In this document: positions 1 to 11,376 of the stretch, one piece after another
Layout of the letters: every line of letters starts with the position of its first letter
Position numbering within the stretch: position 1 is the stretch's first letter
DNA from: Isoetes taiwanensis
Taxonomy: Eukaryota > Streptophyta > Lycopodiopsida > Isoetales > Isoetaceae
Assembly: GCA_021234155.1 (NCBI GenBank)
Contig: JAJEKV010000146.1
Span: forward strand, 682,001 to 746,000
DNA: 64,000 nucleotides
Direction: 5' to 3'
Program-made: the position numbers and the translations under genes
The notes under the pieces: generated by a model
Databases searched by the model: none
The model's input: the letters and a program-made list of their open reading frames with translations, nothing else
Told to the model about the DNA's origin: nothing

Positions 1-766
1 ATGCAAGATAGTAATTCATCAACAACTTCTATGGAGCAAAATGCAAGACTCACTTTAGATATGGCACCTAAGACTGAAGAAGAACAAGAATATATGAAGA
101 ATGTACATCGCCATGCAGTGGGAAGTTTGACATATTTGGCAGTGTCTACAAGACCTGATATATATTATGCAGTTAGCGTGGTTAGTCAATTCATGGAAAA
201 TCCTGGACATCAATATTGGACAGCCGTAAAGCGTATCATGAGGTATATAAAAGAAACTAAAGAATATGCCTTCGTTTATAAGAAACATGATATACAACAC
301 TTCAAGTTGGTTGGATTTACTGATGCGGATTGGGTTGGGGACCTGGATACAAGACGCAACTTCAGAATTTCTATTTATGATGAGAAGTAATATTATAATA
401 CCATGGCAAAACAAGAGACATCCCATAGTAGCCTTATCAAGTATAGAATTTGAGTATGTTGCAGCTAATATGGCTACTCAAGAACTTATATGGTTGCGTA
501 CATTGTTGAATGGAATGTTACAAGAACAAACACAACCAACTATTATTTTATGTGAGAATCGAAGTGCAGTTGTATTAGCCTATTCAACAAAATATCATGA
601 ACGAACAAGACACATTGAGACACGATATCATTTCATTCGCGATCAAATTCAACAAGGTCTTATGGAGCTGCTACACTGTTCTAATGAAGATATGCTAGCT
701 GACATGTTAATGAAGTCACTTGGCGAGACAAATTTCAGCTTGATCAAGAGAAGATTAACATTCTGA
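1..766 (+). pseudogene. Ty1-copia RT end / RNase H, frameshifted
   Basis: This is the 3' end of a Ty1-copia pol gene, entering from beyond the window. The first frame (1-390) carries the RT-RNase H connection, including STRPDIYYAVSVVSQFM and the RNase H motif FTDADWVGD. Similarity then jumps to another frame (about 360-766) with WQNKRHPIVALSS, ENRSAVVLA and the terminal DMLADMLMKSL. The switch falls near base 360, where family members normally read RRSTSGY, so a single indel has broken the gene. The product would have removed RNA from RNA/DNA hybrids during reverse transcription. A purine tract and LTR-like sequence follow directly, which places this at the element's 3' end. Confidence 0.9.
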
Positions 767-797
767 TATGGGAGCAAAAGTGGAAGAAACCAGCCTG

Positions 798-952
798 ATG
801 GGGGGGTGATACGATATCCTGATGTGTCAGTCTGGTTGTCAATAGTCCACATGTCATAAGTAGGAAGAGTCGCATCCCTATGATGCATATATATATCCAT
901 TTTGATCAATATCAAATCACCTACCTATTCTCCGTAATCTGTTTATTTAAGA
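798..952 (+). repeat. Short copia LTR with preceding polypurine tract
   Basis: A run of G at about 800-806 forms a polypurine tract. TGATACGATATCC at 807 is the probable LTR start. The segment ends against a perfect tRNA-iMet-type primer site at 953, giving an LTR of only about 146 bp. The expected terminal CA is not visible, so the right edge is approximate. No second copy was seen in the window. Confidence 0.55.
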
Positions 953-966
953 TGGTATCAGAGCCT
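953..966 (+). other. Primer binding site (tRNA-iMet type)
   Basis: TGGTATCAGAGCC is the standard plant copia minus-strand primer site, complementary to the 3' end of initiator tRNA-Met. It lies directly after the LTR and begins a new internal region, so the sequence to its right belongs to a second element copy rather than to the RNase H copy on its left. Confidence 0.85.
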
Positions 967-1769
967 CGTTCTAATGGCAAGTAAGGAAGCAAAGAAGCAG
1001 ATTTGGAGGACCAAAATCAAGGCAAAACTTGCCTTGAGGAGAGTGAATTAACGCATCTTTCAGCGTAGATTGGAGAGCGCTCCTTCATCCTCTATATCCA
1101 GAAGTAGCAAGCAAATCAGAAAATTTCGGAGTAGCAAACAGAGGGTTAATGTGTTTCAAAGATTAATTTTTTCACAAAACTAAAATTTGTCGCTGTAATA
1201 ATCATGCTGCCCACAAAAATCCAATACAAATTTCGTTGCCCCCAAAGCCAAAATTCGTCGCAGTCCGCAAAATCCTGATCCAAAAACTCTTCTATATAAT
1301 CCTCCATTCTGCACCATCCTCATTTTCGTCGCCAAATTCTTTGATCTGCGCCATATCCGCCGTATTTGCTTCTTTGCCAATCCTCTGCACCATATCCGCC
1401 CTTCTGTTTCGATCCTTCTGTTTCGCCCTTTTCACATTGTTTCATCCCCCCTTTTTTTTTGTCGACACTTGCCTTCTTTGTTCAATTTCCTTTAATAACA
1501 ATTTTTTTATATCCCCAAATATTCCTTAAAAAAGATATAAAGGCAGATAGGAGCAATTGCCTTATAAATTCCTGACAAATATCAGGGCAAAGAGAAGCAT
1601 TTGCCCAATTTGCAACTTAAACATGGCCACATATCATGTGGGGTAAAAAACATATCATGTGGGGGGGAATTACCATACGTGGGCTTTGAAATTACAATTA
1701 ATACTCATGCGCGAAGCAACCTGGCCGGTAGTAGACGGCACAGAAGCAAAGCCCAATGACCCATAAAAA
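967..1769 (+). other. Copia leader region, no intact gene
   Basis: This is untranslated leader and decayed gag 5' sequence between primer site and recognisable gag. ATGGCAAGTAAGG at 974 could be the original start, but the frame closes after about 25 codons. Short open frames at 1236-1575 look like low-complexity chance frames. Two runs of TCATGTGGGG near 1635-1665 form a small imperfect duplication. Confidence 0.5.
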
Positions 1770-3215
1770 TTGATAGAATGGACTCGGAAGGATCTCAAAG
1801 TTGTAAGCACCATTGGGTTGACTCTTGGGGAAGAATATGATCATTTAATTAATTTATCAGTTACAACAAAGGAGAATTGGGAGGCCTTAGTCAAAGCATT
1901 TGGCGGTTCTGGGAAAACTTGTGAACTCTCATTAAAACAACAATTCTTTGACTTAAAAATAAATTCTAGTAAGTCCATAGCAGAGTACCTAAGCAAGATT
2001 CGAAGTTTGGTGCTGCAATTGGCTAGAGTGAAGGCAGTCGTCTCTACTGAAGACCAAATGGTCGTTCTCTTGAAGGGGTTAGCATCAGACTTTAAGGCAG
2101 TAGTCACCACTTTAATCAATCTATGGAGACTTTGGTGGCAGCCCTCTTAGAAGAAGAAAGGAAGCTTAAGGGTGAAGGCAGTGTGAAGAATTCCGCCTTT
2201 GTTGCCCAAGGACGGGGGAGAGGAACCAGTAGAAGCTTTGGTCCCAATTATCGACGCCCTCAATTTTCTAGCAGCCCTCCATTCATGAATAGAAGAGCCA
2301 CTTCAAGCTCACCTAGGGGAAGAAGGGGGTCCTGTTTTAACTGTGGCAAGCCTGGACATCATGCGCAAGAGTGTAGAATGCGACCATCCAGCGATATTCG
2401 AAGTCCTCCTTCCAGAAATTTTCGCTGTGCTCAATTTTCAAGATTTCGAGATAATGGAAGTTCGAGCCAGACAGGCCCCAATCAAGATAGTCAACATGGA
2501 GCAAAACTGTTTATGGTTAGTACATCCACCAATTTGAATTCTACTCAATATTCAAATAAATATATTTGGTTGGATTCAGATGCCTCTATCCATATGACCT
2601 TCTTTTGGAAACTTTTTGACACCCTAGAGCCGTCTGTTGATACTCAAGTATATGTTGGGGATAACTCTGCCCATAGAATTGAAGGGAAAGGGACTATAAT
2701 GGTACAGTTGGGAGGATATGTCCGTCCTATTCATAATGTGCACTATGTCCCTGGGTTGACCCATATTACTATCCGTCGGCAAGATTGCAGATGCGGGCAT
2801 GCAAGTCTTGTTTACACATAACAAATACATGATTTATGATGAGTTAGGTGAAGTTCTAGCAAATGGCATTCGTATGGATGGTTTATATCAACTGGATGCT
2901 TGCACACAACAGCCCCCTAGAGCCTTGATTGTTAATCAGGAGGCATCCACCTTGAGACTTTGGCATGAGCAGTTTGGACATCCACATCCCCAAGCCTTAC
3001 ATACTCTAGTACGAGAACATATGGTTGCTGATCTCCCTTATTTGGATGATATTAATTTGGAGTTTTGTGAGGCTTGTGTTATAAGCAAACAACGAAGACA
3101 ATCTTTTCTAGTAGGAGGAGGCACACGAGCGGAGCATGTGCTGGAATTGATTCATTCTGATATATGTGGGCCCATGCAGACGATGTCCATTGGAAATAAG
3201 AAATATATGCTATGA
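1770..3215 (+). pseudogene. Ty1-copia gag-protease-pre-integrase, broken
   Basis: The parts run in normal copia order but need two frame changes. The UBN2-type gag core (1770-2120) includes IGLTLGEEYDHLI and SIAEYLSKIRSL. A second frame from about 2115 has the gag C-terminus and a CCHC zinc knuckle, CFNCGKPGHHAQEC (about 2332-2375), then a protease-like WLDSDASIHMT, where the usual catalytic DSGA reads DSDA. A third frame (2799-3215) has the pre-integrase domain with WHEQFGHPHPQAL and CEACVISKQRR, then the start of integrase, HSDICGPM. Similarity stops abruptly near 3213, so most of integrase and all RT are missing. The recorded 1770 start is TTG and not a real initiator. Confidence 0.88.
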
Positions 3216-4045
3216 CTCTATTCGCCATTGAGGATGAGAGTACATATCTGAACATGAAAGTTGGTCATAGAACTATGAGGAATCTTGGCTATAACTGGAT
3301 GAATCTGAGTTTCCCATAGTCTAAGTCTTCTACACCATTTATAGATCGGGTTGGAGTGCAACCAGTACATTTGGAAACCATGTTTTTTCACATTTGTCCT
3401 CAATGACTCCTCGTTGGCAGCACTGACAAAGTTTGTCCTCGTGCACCTCCTGAACCCATCTTCTGCCAGTCTCAATTCAGTGGTGATGCACATCTGTGCG
3501 AATTTTCACTGTGAGGCAGAAGTTCTTGTACACAACATAGCATCCACTGGTTCATTCGGAACCTCCTCAAACTCCTCCGGATGTGACTTTCAAAATATTC
3601 TCTCTTTTATAATGATTGTATCGTACCATGACATGAACAATTTCCAGGCGTTATCAGGCCTTCTCTTAGCCATGAGTGCCAGTAATTCGATGATCGTCTT
3701 AATAGTGCCTTAGAAGCTACAAATGTATACACAGTGCAAAAACATATGGTCTAAAAGTAATGGATAAGGTATTTTTGCACCGTGGTCACGGTGCGAAATT
3801 GAGGTACCCACATTCAATGGGCACTTGTAACAACGTTGCAAAAACATATTTAAACATACGTGACTCACTTAGATCATCACTTGATCATCAATTGATCGTC
3901 ACTTAGATCGTCACTTAGATTTATATTACATAGATTCATATACTATACAGGTAATATTTTTGGTGGCATGCATGACCCCAATTTATAGCATTCTTCTTTG
4001 CGCTTACCTGCCTTTTTCTCTAGGACTTCGTTTTAAACTATAAAG
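3216..4045. other. Unclassified intergenic stretch
   Basis: No gene can be supported. A perfect short palindrome GCACCGTG-GT-CACGGTGC lies at 3777-3794. Near 3868-3925 the phrase GATC(A/G)TCACTT(A)GAT repeats about four times. Minus-strand frames at 3218-3500 are faintly reminiscent of a decayed copia product but could not be matched to a motif. Confidence 0.4.
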
Positions 4046-4049
4046 TGCT

Positions 4050-4375
4050 GGTTTGAGCTTGCAAACCTTTCCTTTTTCTTGATCAAAGCCCTCTGGTTGT
4101 CTCATAAAAACTTGATGTCAAGATCTTCCTGATCTGTTAATGCTAAAACTGTGTGAATTGAGGTCATCTTGGCCATGGGCTTGTTGAGAAAAATCATGAA
4201 CCACTAACCTAGCTCGATACCTTTCAACTACCCCATCTTTGTTTGTTTGATTTTAAAAAGCCATCTGCAGTCAATCACTTTTAATCCTTTCGGCGGCTCG
4301 ACCAGATCCCATGCATTTGTCATATGCATGACTCCAATTTCTTCTTCCATTGCTTGCGTCTATGCCTCTGAGTTA
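4050..4375 (-). pseudogene. Copia reverse transcriptase fragment
   Basis: Read on the minus strand from about 4372, this gives MEEEIGVMHMTNAWDLVEPP, then a copy of the conserved copia RT opening (GCRWVFKIK in the family, here DCRWLFKIKQTK), followed after stops by MTSIHTVLAL, which matches the region before the D-V-K-T-A-F-L motif. Several stops and frame changes make it a dead fragment. It is in the same orientation as the larger copia copy at 5.2-8.5 kb but repeats a domain found there, so it is a separate insertion or duplicate. Confidence 0.65.
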
Positions 4376-4435
4376 GAACCTGTCAATGCTTCATGTACTG
4401 TCATAGCTTCCAACAATTCTACACTATGCCGAAAC

Positions 4436-4527
4436 ACATTTTTCCTTAAAGTCATCCTCTCACCACTGCGGATGCGTACCAACATTTCTCCTTAAAGTCA
4501 TCCTCTCACCGCTGCGGATGCTTACGT
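4436..4527. repeat. 46-bp tandem duplication
   Basis: Two near-identical copies of a segment containing CTTAAAGTCATCCTCTCACC are adjacent with a 46-base period. They differ at a few positions. It lies in decayed copia-like sequence and has no apparent coding role. Confidence 0.8.
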
Positions 4528-4739
4528 TTAAATGCCATTTCATCCTGCTCTGTGTGCAGCTTCTCCCAGAGCTGCTGAAATCTTTCCTTGTTTCCATGCT
4601 AGCCAGCGAGAGGTCGGATAATGACCTCTCATGCTCCTTCAAAGGTGCCTCCAACTCCTCCAACCTATTTTGTGTGAGTCCTCTCTGTACCCCTATATGC
4701 TGTACTGCTCTTGTTGTATCTCTTGTTTGACTCTACTAA

Positions 4740-5010
4740 TGTGTTTTGAAAAAACAAGGACATAAAAGGAATCGATTACTATTGAATGATCATGCTTCAA
4801 AAAATATGTAGCACAACAGTGCTCACAATAGAAATTGTTCACCAACATGCTATCTCCCGTAACCGTCTCCATGACATAAGGAGCCCTAGTTATGTTGCCA
4901 ACAACAAAGGAACAAAGTAACCACGTCACTTTGTTCAACTGGACTACAAAGACAACTACAGAAGATAACTGTTAGTCCTTGTAAAAGAACATTGTTTTCA
5001 ACGCTCCCCC
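4740..5010 (-). repeat. Possible copia 3' LTR (minus-strand element)
   Basis: Just beyond the RNase H end of the minus-strand copia element, the minus strand carries two purine tracts (CTTCAGGGGGAG near 5075 and TTGAGGGGGAG near 5008). The second is followed by TTGAAAACAATG. That is where the 3' LTR should begin. Its far edge is uncertain, and no matching 5' LTR was found, so the call rests on position. Confidence 0.4.
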
Positions 5011-5165
5011 TCAAGAACTACGTTGTCTCAGACCTGCAAACTTCAAACTGAAATCACTTTCTGAAGCACAAGACTCCCCCTGAAGTAGAACTTCTGATTG
5101 AGGAACATTGTTTCAGATTTGCAATTGGAAACTCACATACAACAGTCAAAATGAAAGTTTCTAAT

Positions 5166-8100
5166 TTACCATGAAAACAAAACCAACTGCTCAAAACATT
5201 TATCACGCCCAATTCCCCAACGCATTCGTTGAATCTTTTGAGGTTTGGTTAGCATATCTGCAGTCATAAATTGAGTCTTAAGATGCTTAACACAGATCTT
5301 TCCTTCCTCCACCTTCTCTCGAGTAACGTGAAACTGCACCTCAATGTGTTTTGCCTTTGTGAAATTGCTGGGATTCACCAAGCTCACAACAACATTATTA
5401 TCATTCATAATTGTAGTGGGCTTTCCTTATTCAAAGCCAAGTTTTTGTCCTTAGCCATATTGCCTCGTTGGCAGCCGCATATATCGCCATATACTCTGAT
5501 TCAGTACAGATTCATATGTACTGACTGCTATGGCTTTTTGCTTTTTGTTGGACCAGCTAGCAACTCCCCCTTGCAGCATAAAGCAAAAACCTATTCGATA
5601 TCTTCTCTGACTAATGTCCACTGCTGCATCAGCAAAATTAACAAGGACTGGGGCATCAGCAAAATTAACAAGAACTGGGGACATAGGATTGATTCCATCA
5701 TTTAGTCCTGATCCCTGGAAGCTGAGGCCTAAGGTAGATGTCCCTTTTAAGTACCTTGGGATTCGTTTCACTGTTTGCCAGTGGTTTGCTCCAGGATTTT
5801 CCATGAATTGACCGGCTGTAATGACACTTTTATCTATATCTGGTCGGGTGCATACCATAAAATGCATCAATGAGCCTACAACACTACGATAGGAGAGTGG
5901 AATCGTAGCATCATACGCCTCTGCACTATTTGAACTTGAACTAAAAGTGAGATTAGAATGAACTGAAGGAGTGCCTACTGATTTAGTGTGGAGCATGTTA
6001 CACCTTTGAAGAAGAGACTGTACCGCTTTTGTTTGATGGACAGCAATGGTTCTGTTAGCTCGGTCTCGGGCCACTTGCATGCCAAGAAAGTACTTGTGCA
6101 CCAAGATCAGTCATGTGAAATTTGTGCTTTACCGATGTTTTGGCTTGCCTCATTAATGCTGGAGAATTGGAGGCGAGAATCAAGTCATCCACATAAAGCA
6201 CCACAATGATATATGTATCCCCATCTTGCTGGAAATAAACATTCCAATCTGCCTCGCTGCGAGTAAACCCTTGACTTGTGAAAAATGTGTGTATGGTCTT
6301 ATACCAAAGCCATGGAGAGTGCCTCAGCCCATATACGGCTTTCTTGAGCTTGCAGACCTTCTGTTCTTCCTTAAGAGGAGCATAACTTGGCGGTTGTCTG
6401 AGATACACCTCCTCATCAAGTTTCCCATGAAGAAACGTTGCCTTGACATCCATCTGCTGCAGATCTAGATTAAATGCTGCAGCTAGTGCTAAGGGAAACT
6501 GTCCTGACAGAAGTCAATCTTGCTACAGGTGCAAATGCTTCATGAAAATCGAATCTGACCTTTTGAGAACAGCCTCTAGCTACTAGCCGTGCTTCGTACC
6601 TGCTTATGACATTATGTCCATCATAATTAACTTTGTAAATCCACTTACTTGTGATGGCCTTTCTTCTAGGAGGGAGTATGGTGAGTTTCCAAGTTTCGTT
6701 CTCAATGAGAGAGGCAAATTCTTCGTCCATGGCTTGCTTCCAGATATGTGACAGTATGTAGTAGGCTCATCTATGGATGCATTGCAATGCAAAGCAATGT
6801 AAACTGATTTGTGTGCTTGCTTACTATTCAAATATTCTTGCATTCTTTCTATAGGCTTAGATGTTCTTGCTGATCTCCTTAAAGGTGCTGGCTGCACACA
6901 CTCAATTTCATTTCCTTCATCTTCAGACTTCGGTTCAGATGGTAGATCTGCCTCTTCCACATGTATATCTTCTTTTGCATCATCTATATCAGACTCAGAC
7001 TCGCTGGATTCATCACTTTCATTCTCATATGAGGTTGCAAAAGAATCAAATTCAAGAGGTTTCTGATTTCTGCCAATGTTATAATCATGTTCGTTAAAAG
7101 TGACACTCCTTATTATGATCTTCTTGGAAGCGGGGACATACAACCTATACCCTTTTGTGTCATCATATCTAACCATCATGCATGGAATGGCTCTCTTGCC
7201 TAATTTCCCTGTTTTCCTTTCAGCCTTTGACAGGTATGCATAGGCAGTGCACCCAAATATTTTGAAATCTTCCACGTTAGGTTTTTTCCCTGACCAAGCT
7301 TCCTCAGGCACACAATTAGGAACTGCTTTAGTTGGAACCCTATTAATTATATATATACTGCGGTATGAACAGCTTCTGCCCAGAACTAGAGTTGTATATC
7401 CTTAGACAACATTATGGATCTGGCACATTCCAAGACCGTGCGGTTTTTCCGTTCCACAATGTCGTTTTGCTGATACTCATGGGCCACTGATGTCTCATGG
7501 ATGATCCGTACTCCTTTTAGAAAAGTTTCAAACTCCTTGCTATTAAATTCACCTCCCTGGTCGGACTTAACAGTTTTCACCTTCTTATCTTTGAAGTTTT
7601 CTACCATGACCTTCCATTCCTTGAACTTTTCAATCAGACTTATGCGCAAGATAGAAAACCCAATTTTTCCTGCTGAAATCATCTATAATCAGAAGGAAAT
7701 ACTTGGAACCCCCGAGCGATCGAGGGCGTGCTGGCCCCCATACATCCATATGTACTAGTTCCAAAGGTTGCTTTGCTCTAGTCCCTTTTTGTTTGAGATA
7801 GGATTTCTGCTTAGTTTAGCCAGTGCACATCCTTCACATATCCCAGGGGCACTTTAATTTTTGGCAACCCTAAGACAAAGTTATGTTCCTTCATCCTTTC
7901 CAGGAATTGGAAATTTGCATGCCCAAGACGCTCATGCCATATCTGGTTCTTATCAAGGGCTGTGGCACTCAAGGCAGTAGATGACTTTTAGCACCACCAA
8001 CTTATCTTATACAGGCTTCCAGTCTTTTCTCCTTGTGCTATCACAAGGTTATTCCTATCTCTGATCACACATTTGCCTCCGTTAAACGTAGCAAATAAGT

Positions 8101-8480
8101 TAGCATCATCCATCTTTGATATGGATATCAAATTTGCTTCCAAATCTGGGACATACAAAGTGTTTTTGAGCACCACTTTCCCTGTGGGTAGATCAAGAGT
8201 AGCAGTTTCCATCCCTTTTACATTTAAAATGCCTTTGCCTATTTTCACTTTGTAATTCCCTGCCACCTCAGTGGTTTGGTCAAACAACTCCTTCTTTGGG
8301 GTCATGTGATCACATGCCCCTGAATCTAGAAACCATGCACCATTAGCAGTCTCAGCAACCAATCTTGTTGCTTCAATCCCAACGGGTTGATTCCATGCAT
8401 CTTCATCAATTACTGTTTTCAGAAATTTGCATCCTTTTTTAGCAAGGCAGGCTATAAGTTCATCACTTACAAAACAATAA
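5166..8480 (-). pseudogene. Ty1-copia polyprotein, near complete but multiply frameshifted
   Basis: Read from 8480 downward, the domains follow copia order. Protease with WFLDSGACDHMTP (8362-7988). Decayed pre-integrase. Integrase with HMDVWGP, VKSDQGGEFNSKEF and ERKNRTVLECARSI, keeping D, D and E landmarks (about 7760-7386). Integrase C-terminal and acidic linker with KIFGCTAYAYL (7311-6760). RT with KWIYKVNYDG, MDVKATFLHGKLDEEVYL and the catalytic LYVDDLILA (6730-6055). RNase H ending in MTADMLTKP (to 5166). At least five frame breaks separate the pieces. Gag is mostly absent. A 27-bp in-frame duplication near 5625-5680 repeats PVLVNFADA. It cannot make a functional product. Confidence 0.9.
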
Positions 8481-8716
8481 AGGCATGACGGTGGAAGGAT
8501 ATCTATCCATAGGCTCGTGGGTGAGAATGCTATCCTTAACGAAGGGTGACTATGGAGTTACATCGCCGGAGCGACATTCATACGCAATGAATAGGTAGAA
8601 CTATAGGGTTCAAAATAAATGCTATGGATAGTATATTGCAAAAAAAAAAAGGAAAGAAAGGGGGAAAGGGACTTGAAGAGGAGGATATTTGCAAATTTGC
8701 ACCCTCAATAATACAT
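8481..8716. other. Junction sequence, no gene seen
   Basis: This separates the truncated copia element from the hairpin region. It holds an A/G-rich run at 8638-8680 and no supportable reading frame. Confidence 0.4.
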
Positions 8717-9320
8717 GGATCACACCATGCGAAAATGCATATGCACTTTGTAAATGTGTAGTGAGATTTCGCGTCATGTGATCCTTGCTTCTTTTTTCTT
8801 CCCTCTTCTTGATTTATATTCACCCACTGAATCACATATTTTTTTTTGGGCTATATTTATCAGATGTCGGGGATTTGAGACTAGGGAAAAGCATTACTAG
8901 CATCGTTGTTGTCTAACATATGGACATAAGAGACATGCTTTTCCAAGATATACATTCAGGGCAATGGGCATCTAGTTTTACGTTGTAAAGTTGTGGGAGC
9001 CGAGCTTGAAAGTCGTCCCATGACCTCTTTTAAGCGAATTGTGCAAGCCTCAAAGTTATGAGAATGGTGTCCTTGCAATGAAGAAATGTTTGATAAGACG
9101 TGCATCCAGGGTTGTTGAAAAAATGAGTTACAAAATATTTGCTCCATTAGAGGTGTTTACTAATGCCATAAAATGTCGCTTTCGTGAGCCTTTGGATCAG
9201 TTAACACAAAGTGTCACATATGGAAACATTGTTAGGTTTGATAAAATAACATAAAAATCTTATTTAATGAAGCTTTGGTTGTTGGTAAAGTGTTGGCTTA
9301 TTGATTAAGTGTTTGTATTT

Positions 9321-10085
9321 TGCTTTGGGACCCTCTTTGAAAAAGTTTAGTTCATAAAATATAATATAACTTGGAATGATACATATTTTATATGCAAATG
9401 GGAGACTATTGATGAGGGACTTGGTGTTATTATCTATTGACAACAAACAAGAAAGTGGATCACACCATGCGAATTTAGTATATTCCAACCTTTTAGCTTA
9501 TACAAAATTCGATCTTTTTGGAAAAAGATGACTTCCTATAGTAAAATTACTTTGATTATCTTTTAATAAAAGATAATCAAAGTAATTGCTTTGGGACCCT
9601 CTTTGAAAAAGTTTAGTTCATAAAACATAATATAACTTGGAATGATACATATTTTATATGCAAATGGGAGACTATTGATGAGGGACTTGGTGTTATTATC
9701 TATTGACAACAAACAAGAAAGTGGATCACACCATGCGAATTTAGTATATTCGAACCTTTTAGCTTATACAAAATTCGCTTGGTGTGATCTTTTTGGAAAA
9801 AGATGACTTCCTATAGTAAAATTACTTTGATTATCTTTTAATAAAAGATAATCAAAGTAATTGCTTTGGGACCCTCTTTGAAAAAGTTTAGTTCATAAAA
9901 CATAATATAACTTGGAATGATACATATTTTATATGCAAATGGGAGACTATTGATGAGGGACTTGGTGTTATTATCTATTGACAACAAACAAGAAAGTGGA
10001 TCACACCATGCGAATTTAGTATATTCCAACCTTTTAGCTTATACAAAATTCGCTTGGTGTGATCTTTTTGGAAAAAGATGACGTG
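9321..10085. repeat. ~275-bp tandem repeat carrying hairpins 2-4
   Basis: Three units begin with TGCTTTGGGACCCTCTTTG at 9321, 9587 and 9862, giving periods of 266 and 275. The shorter first period is largely explained by an 8-base deletion in its right hairpin arm. Units are almost identical, so amplification was recent. Unit junctions also hold a perfect 20-base-arm palindrome (arms 9545-9564 and 9568-9587, loop AAT; second copy near 9820-9862). Confidence 0.9.
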
Positions 10086-11003
10086 TCTTATTTGAAGTTA
10101 AGTGTGGATATGTGACATGCTCATTTATTGATAAAGTGTTTGCTTTTTGAAAAGGGCTAATAACTTTATGTACTACTCGAGTTGGTAAAGTATGTTAGAT
10201 GCAAATAGGAAGGGGTACTTGTGTTTAAGTTTAATTTGACAACAAGCAAGAAAGCGTATCACACCATGCGAAATGATTGTGTTCTATTTTTTTTTGCATA
10301 TGTATTATTTGCTTGATGTGATCCTTCTTAAAAAAAGATATGCTCTTTGAAAAGGACTAATAACTTTATGCACTTGGGGTGGTAAAGCATTAAATGAGAA
10401 GGGGTACTTGTGTTTAATTTTAATTTGATAACAAATAAGAAAGTGGATCACACGATGCGAATTTAGTGTATTCCATTTTTGTTGCATATGTACTATTCGC
10501 TTGGTGTGATCCTTCTTGAAAAAGAATATGCTCTTTGAAAAACGATAATGACGTATGTACTTAAGAGTGGTAAAGCATTTTAGATACAAATAGGAATGAG
10601 TACTTGTGTTTAATTTTAATTTGACAACAAATAAGAAAGTGGATCACACCATGCGAATTTAGTGTGCCCCTTTTTTTTTGCATATGTATTATTCGCTTGG
10701 TGTGATCCATCTTGAAAAAAAAAATAGCTTTCAAGTAAAAGGAAAGAAAGAAATATCTTATTTAAAGTGTAAAGTGTTAGTATGTAAAGTGTTGGTTTAT
10801 TAAAATACTATTTGTTTACGCTAAGTTGTAAGTTCAATATTTGTGTTTCTTTTACTTTTTTACGCAAGGATCACACAAGGCGAATTTCTTATATGCAATT
10901 ACTTACAAGCATGAAGATTTAAGATCATATGATCCTCTTTAAACAAGGATGGCTTTGACCTTCAATGTTCATAAATTTTATGAATGTTTGCATATAAGAA
11001 TAT

Positions 11004-11205
11004 CACATATCATATTTTCTTAAAAAATGGTCATCAAATAGATAACTAGTCAAAGAGTTCTTCTACACTTAAAGAGTTTCAAGACTCATTTTTGCTATAA
11101 TTTACACATATCATATTTTCTTAAAAAATGGTCATCAAATAGATAACTAGTCAAAGAGTTCTTCTACACTTAAAGAGTTTCAAGACTCATTTTTGCTATA
11201 ATTTA
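11004..11205. repeat. Perfect 101-bp tandem duplication
   Basis: Copies 11004-11104 and 11105-11205 appear identical, each starting CACATATCATATTTTC. Identity implies a recent event. There is no reading frame through it. Confidence 0.9.
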
Positions 11206-11376
11206 AATAGCAATAGATTTTTAAAGGAATCTATTGTGAAAAGTAGTCAAAGACTTCTTGTATTAGAGGTATCTAAACACAAACACCATAACCTTTGTAC
11301 TTCAAGAATGTATAAACCCTTCGCATTGCAAAGTATAATGTCATTTATTAGCATCTTCACGGACATTTCCCCTTCC

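Noticed and set aside
1236-1575. Plus-strand frames of 97 and 69 residues
   Set aside because: Phe/Ser/Cys-rich low-complexity translation of T/C-rich leader sequence, overlapping in two frames, with no motif.
8717-10708. miR168 gene cluster
   Set aside because: Only about ten bases (TCGCTTGGTG) match what I recall of miR168, the rest differs, and it lies on the other hairpin arm than in known miR168 precursors. A generic small-RNA hairpin remains possible.
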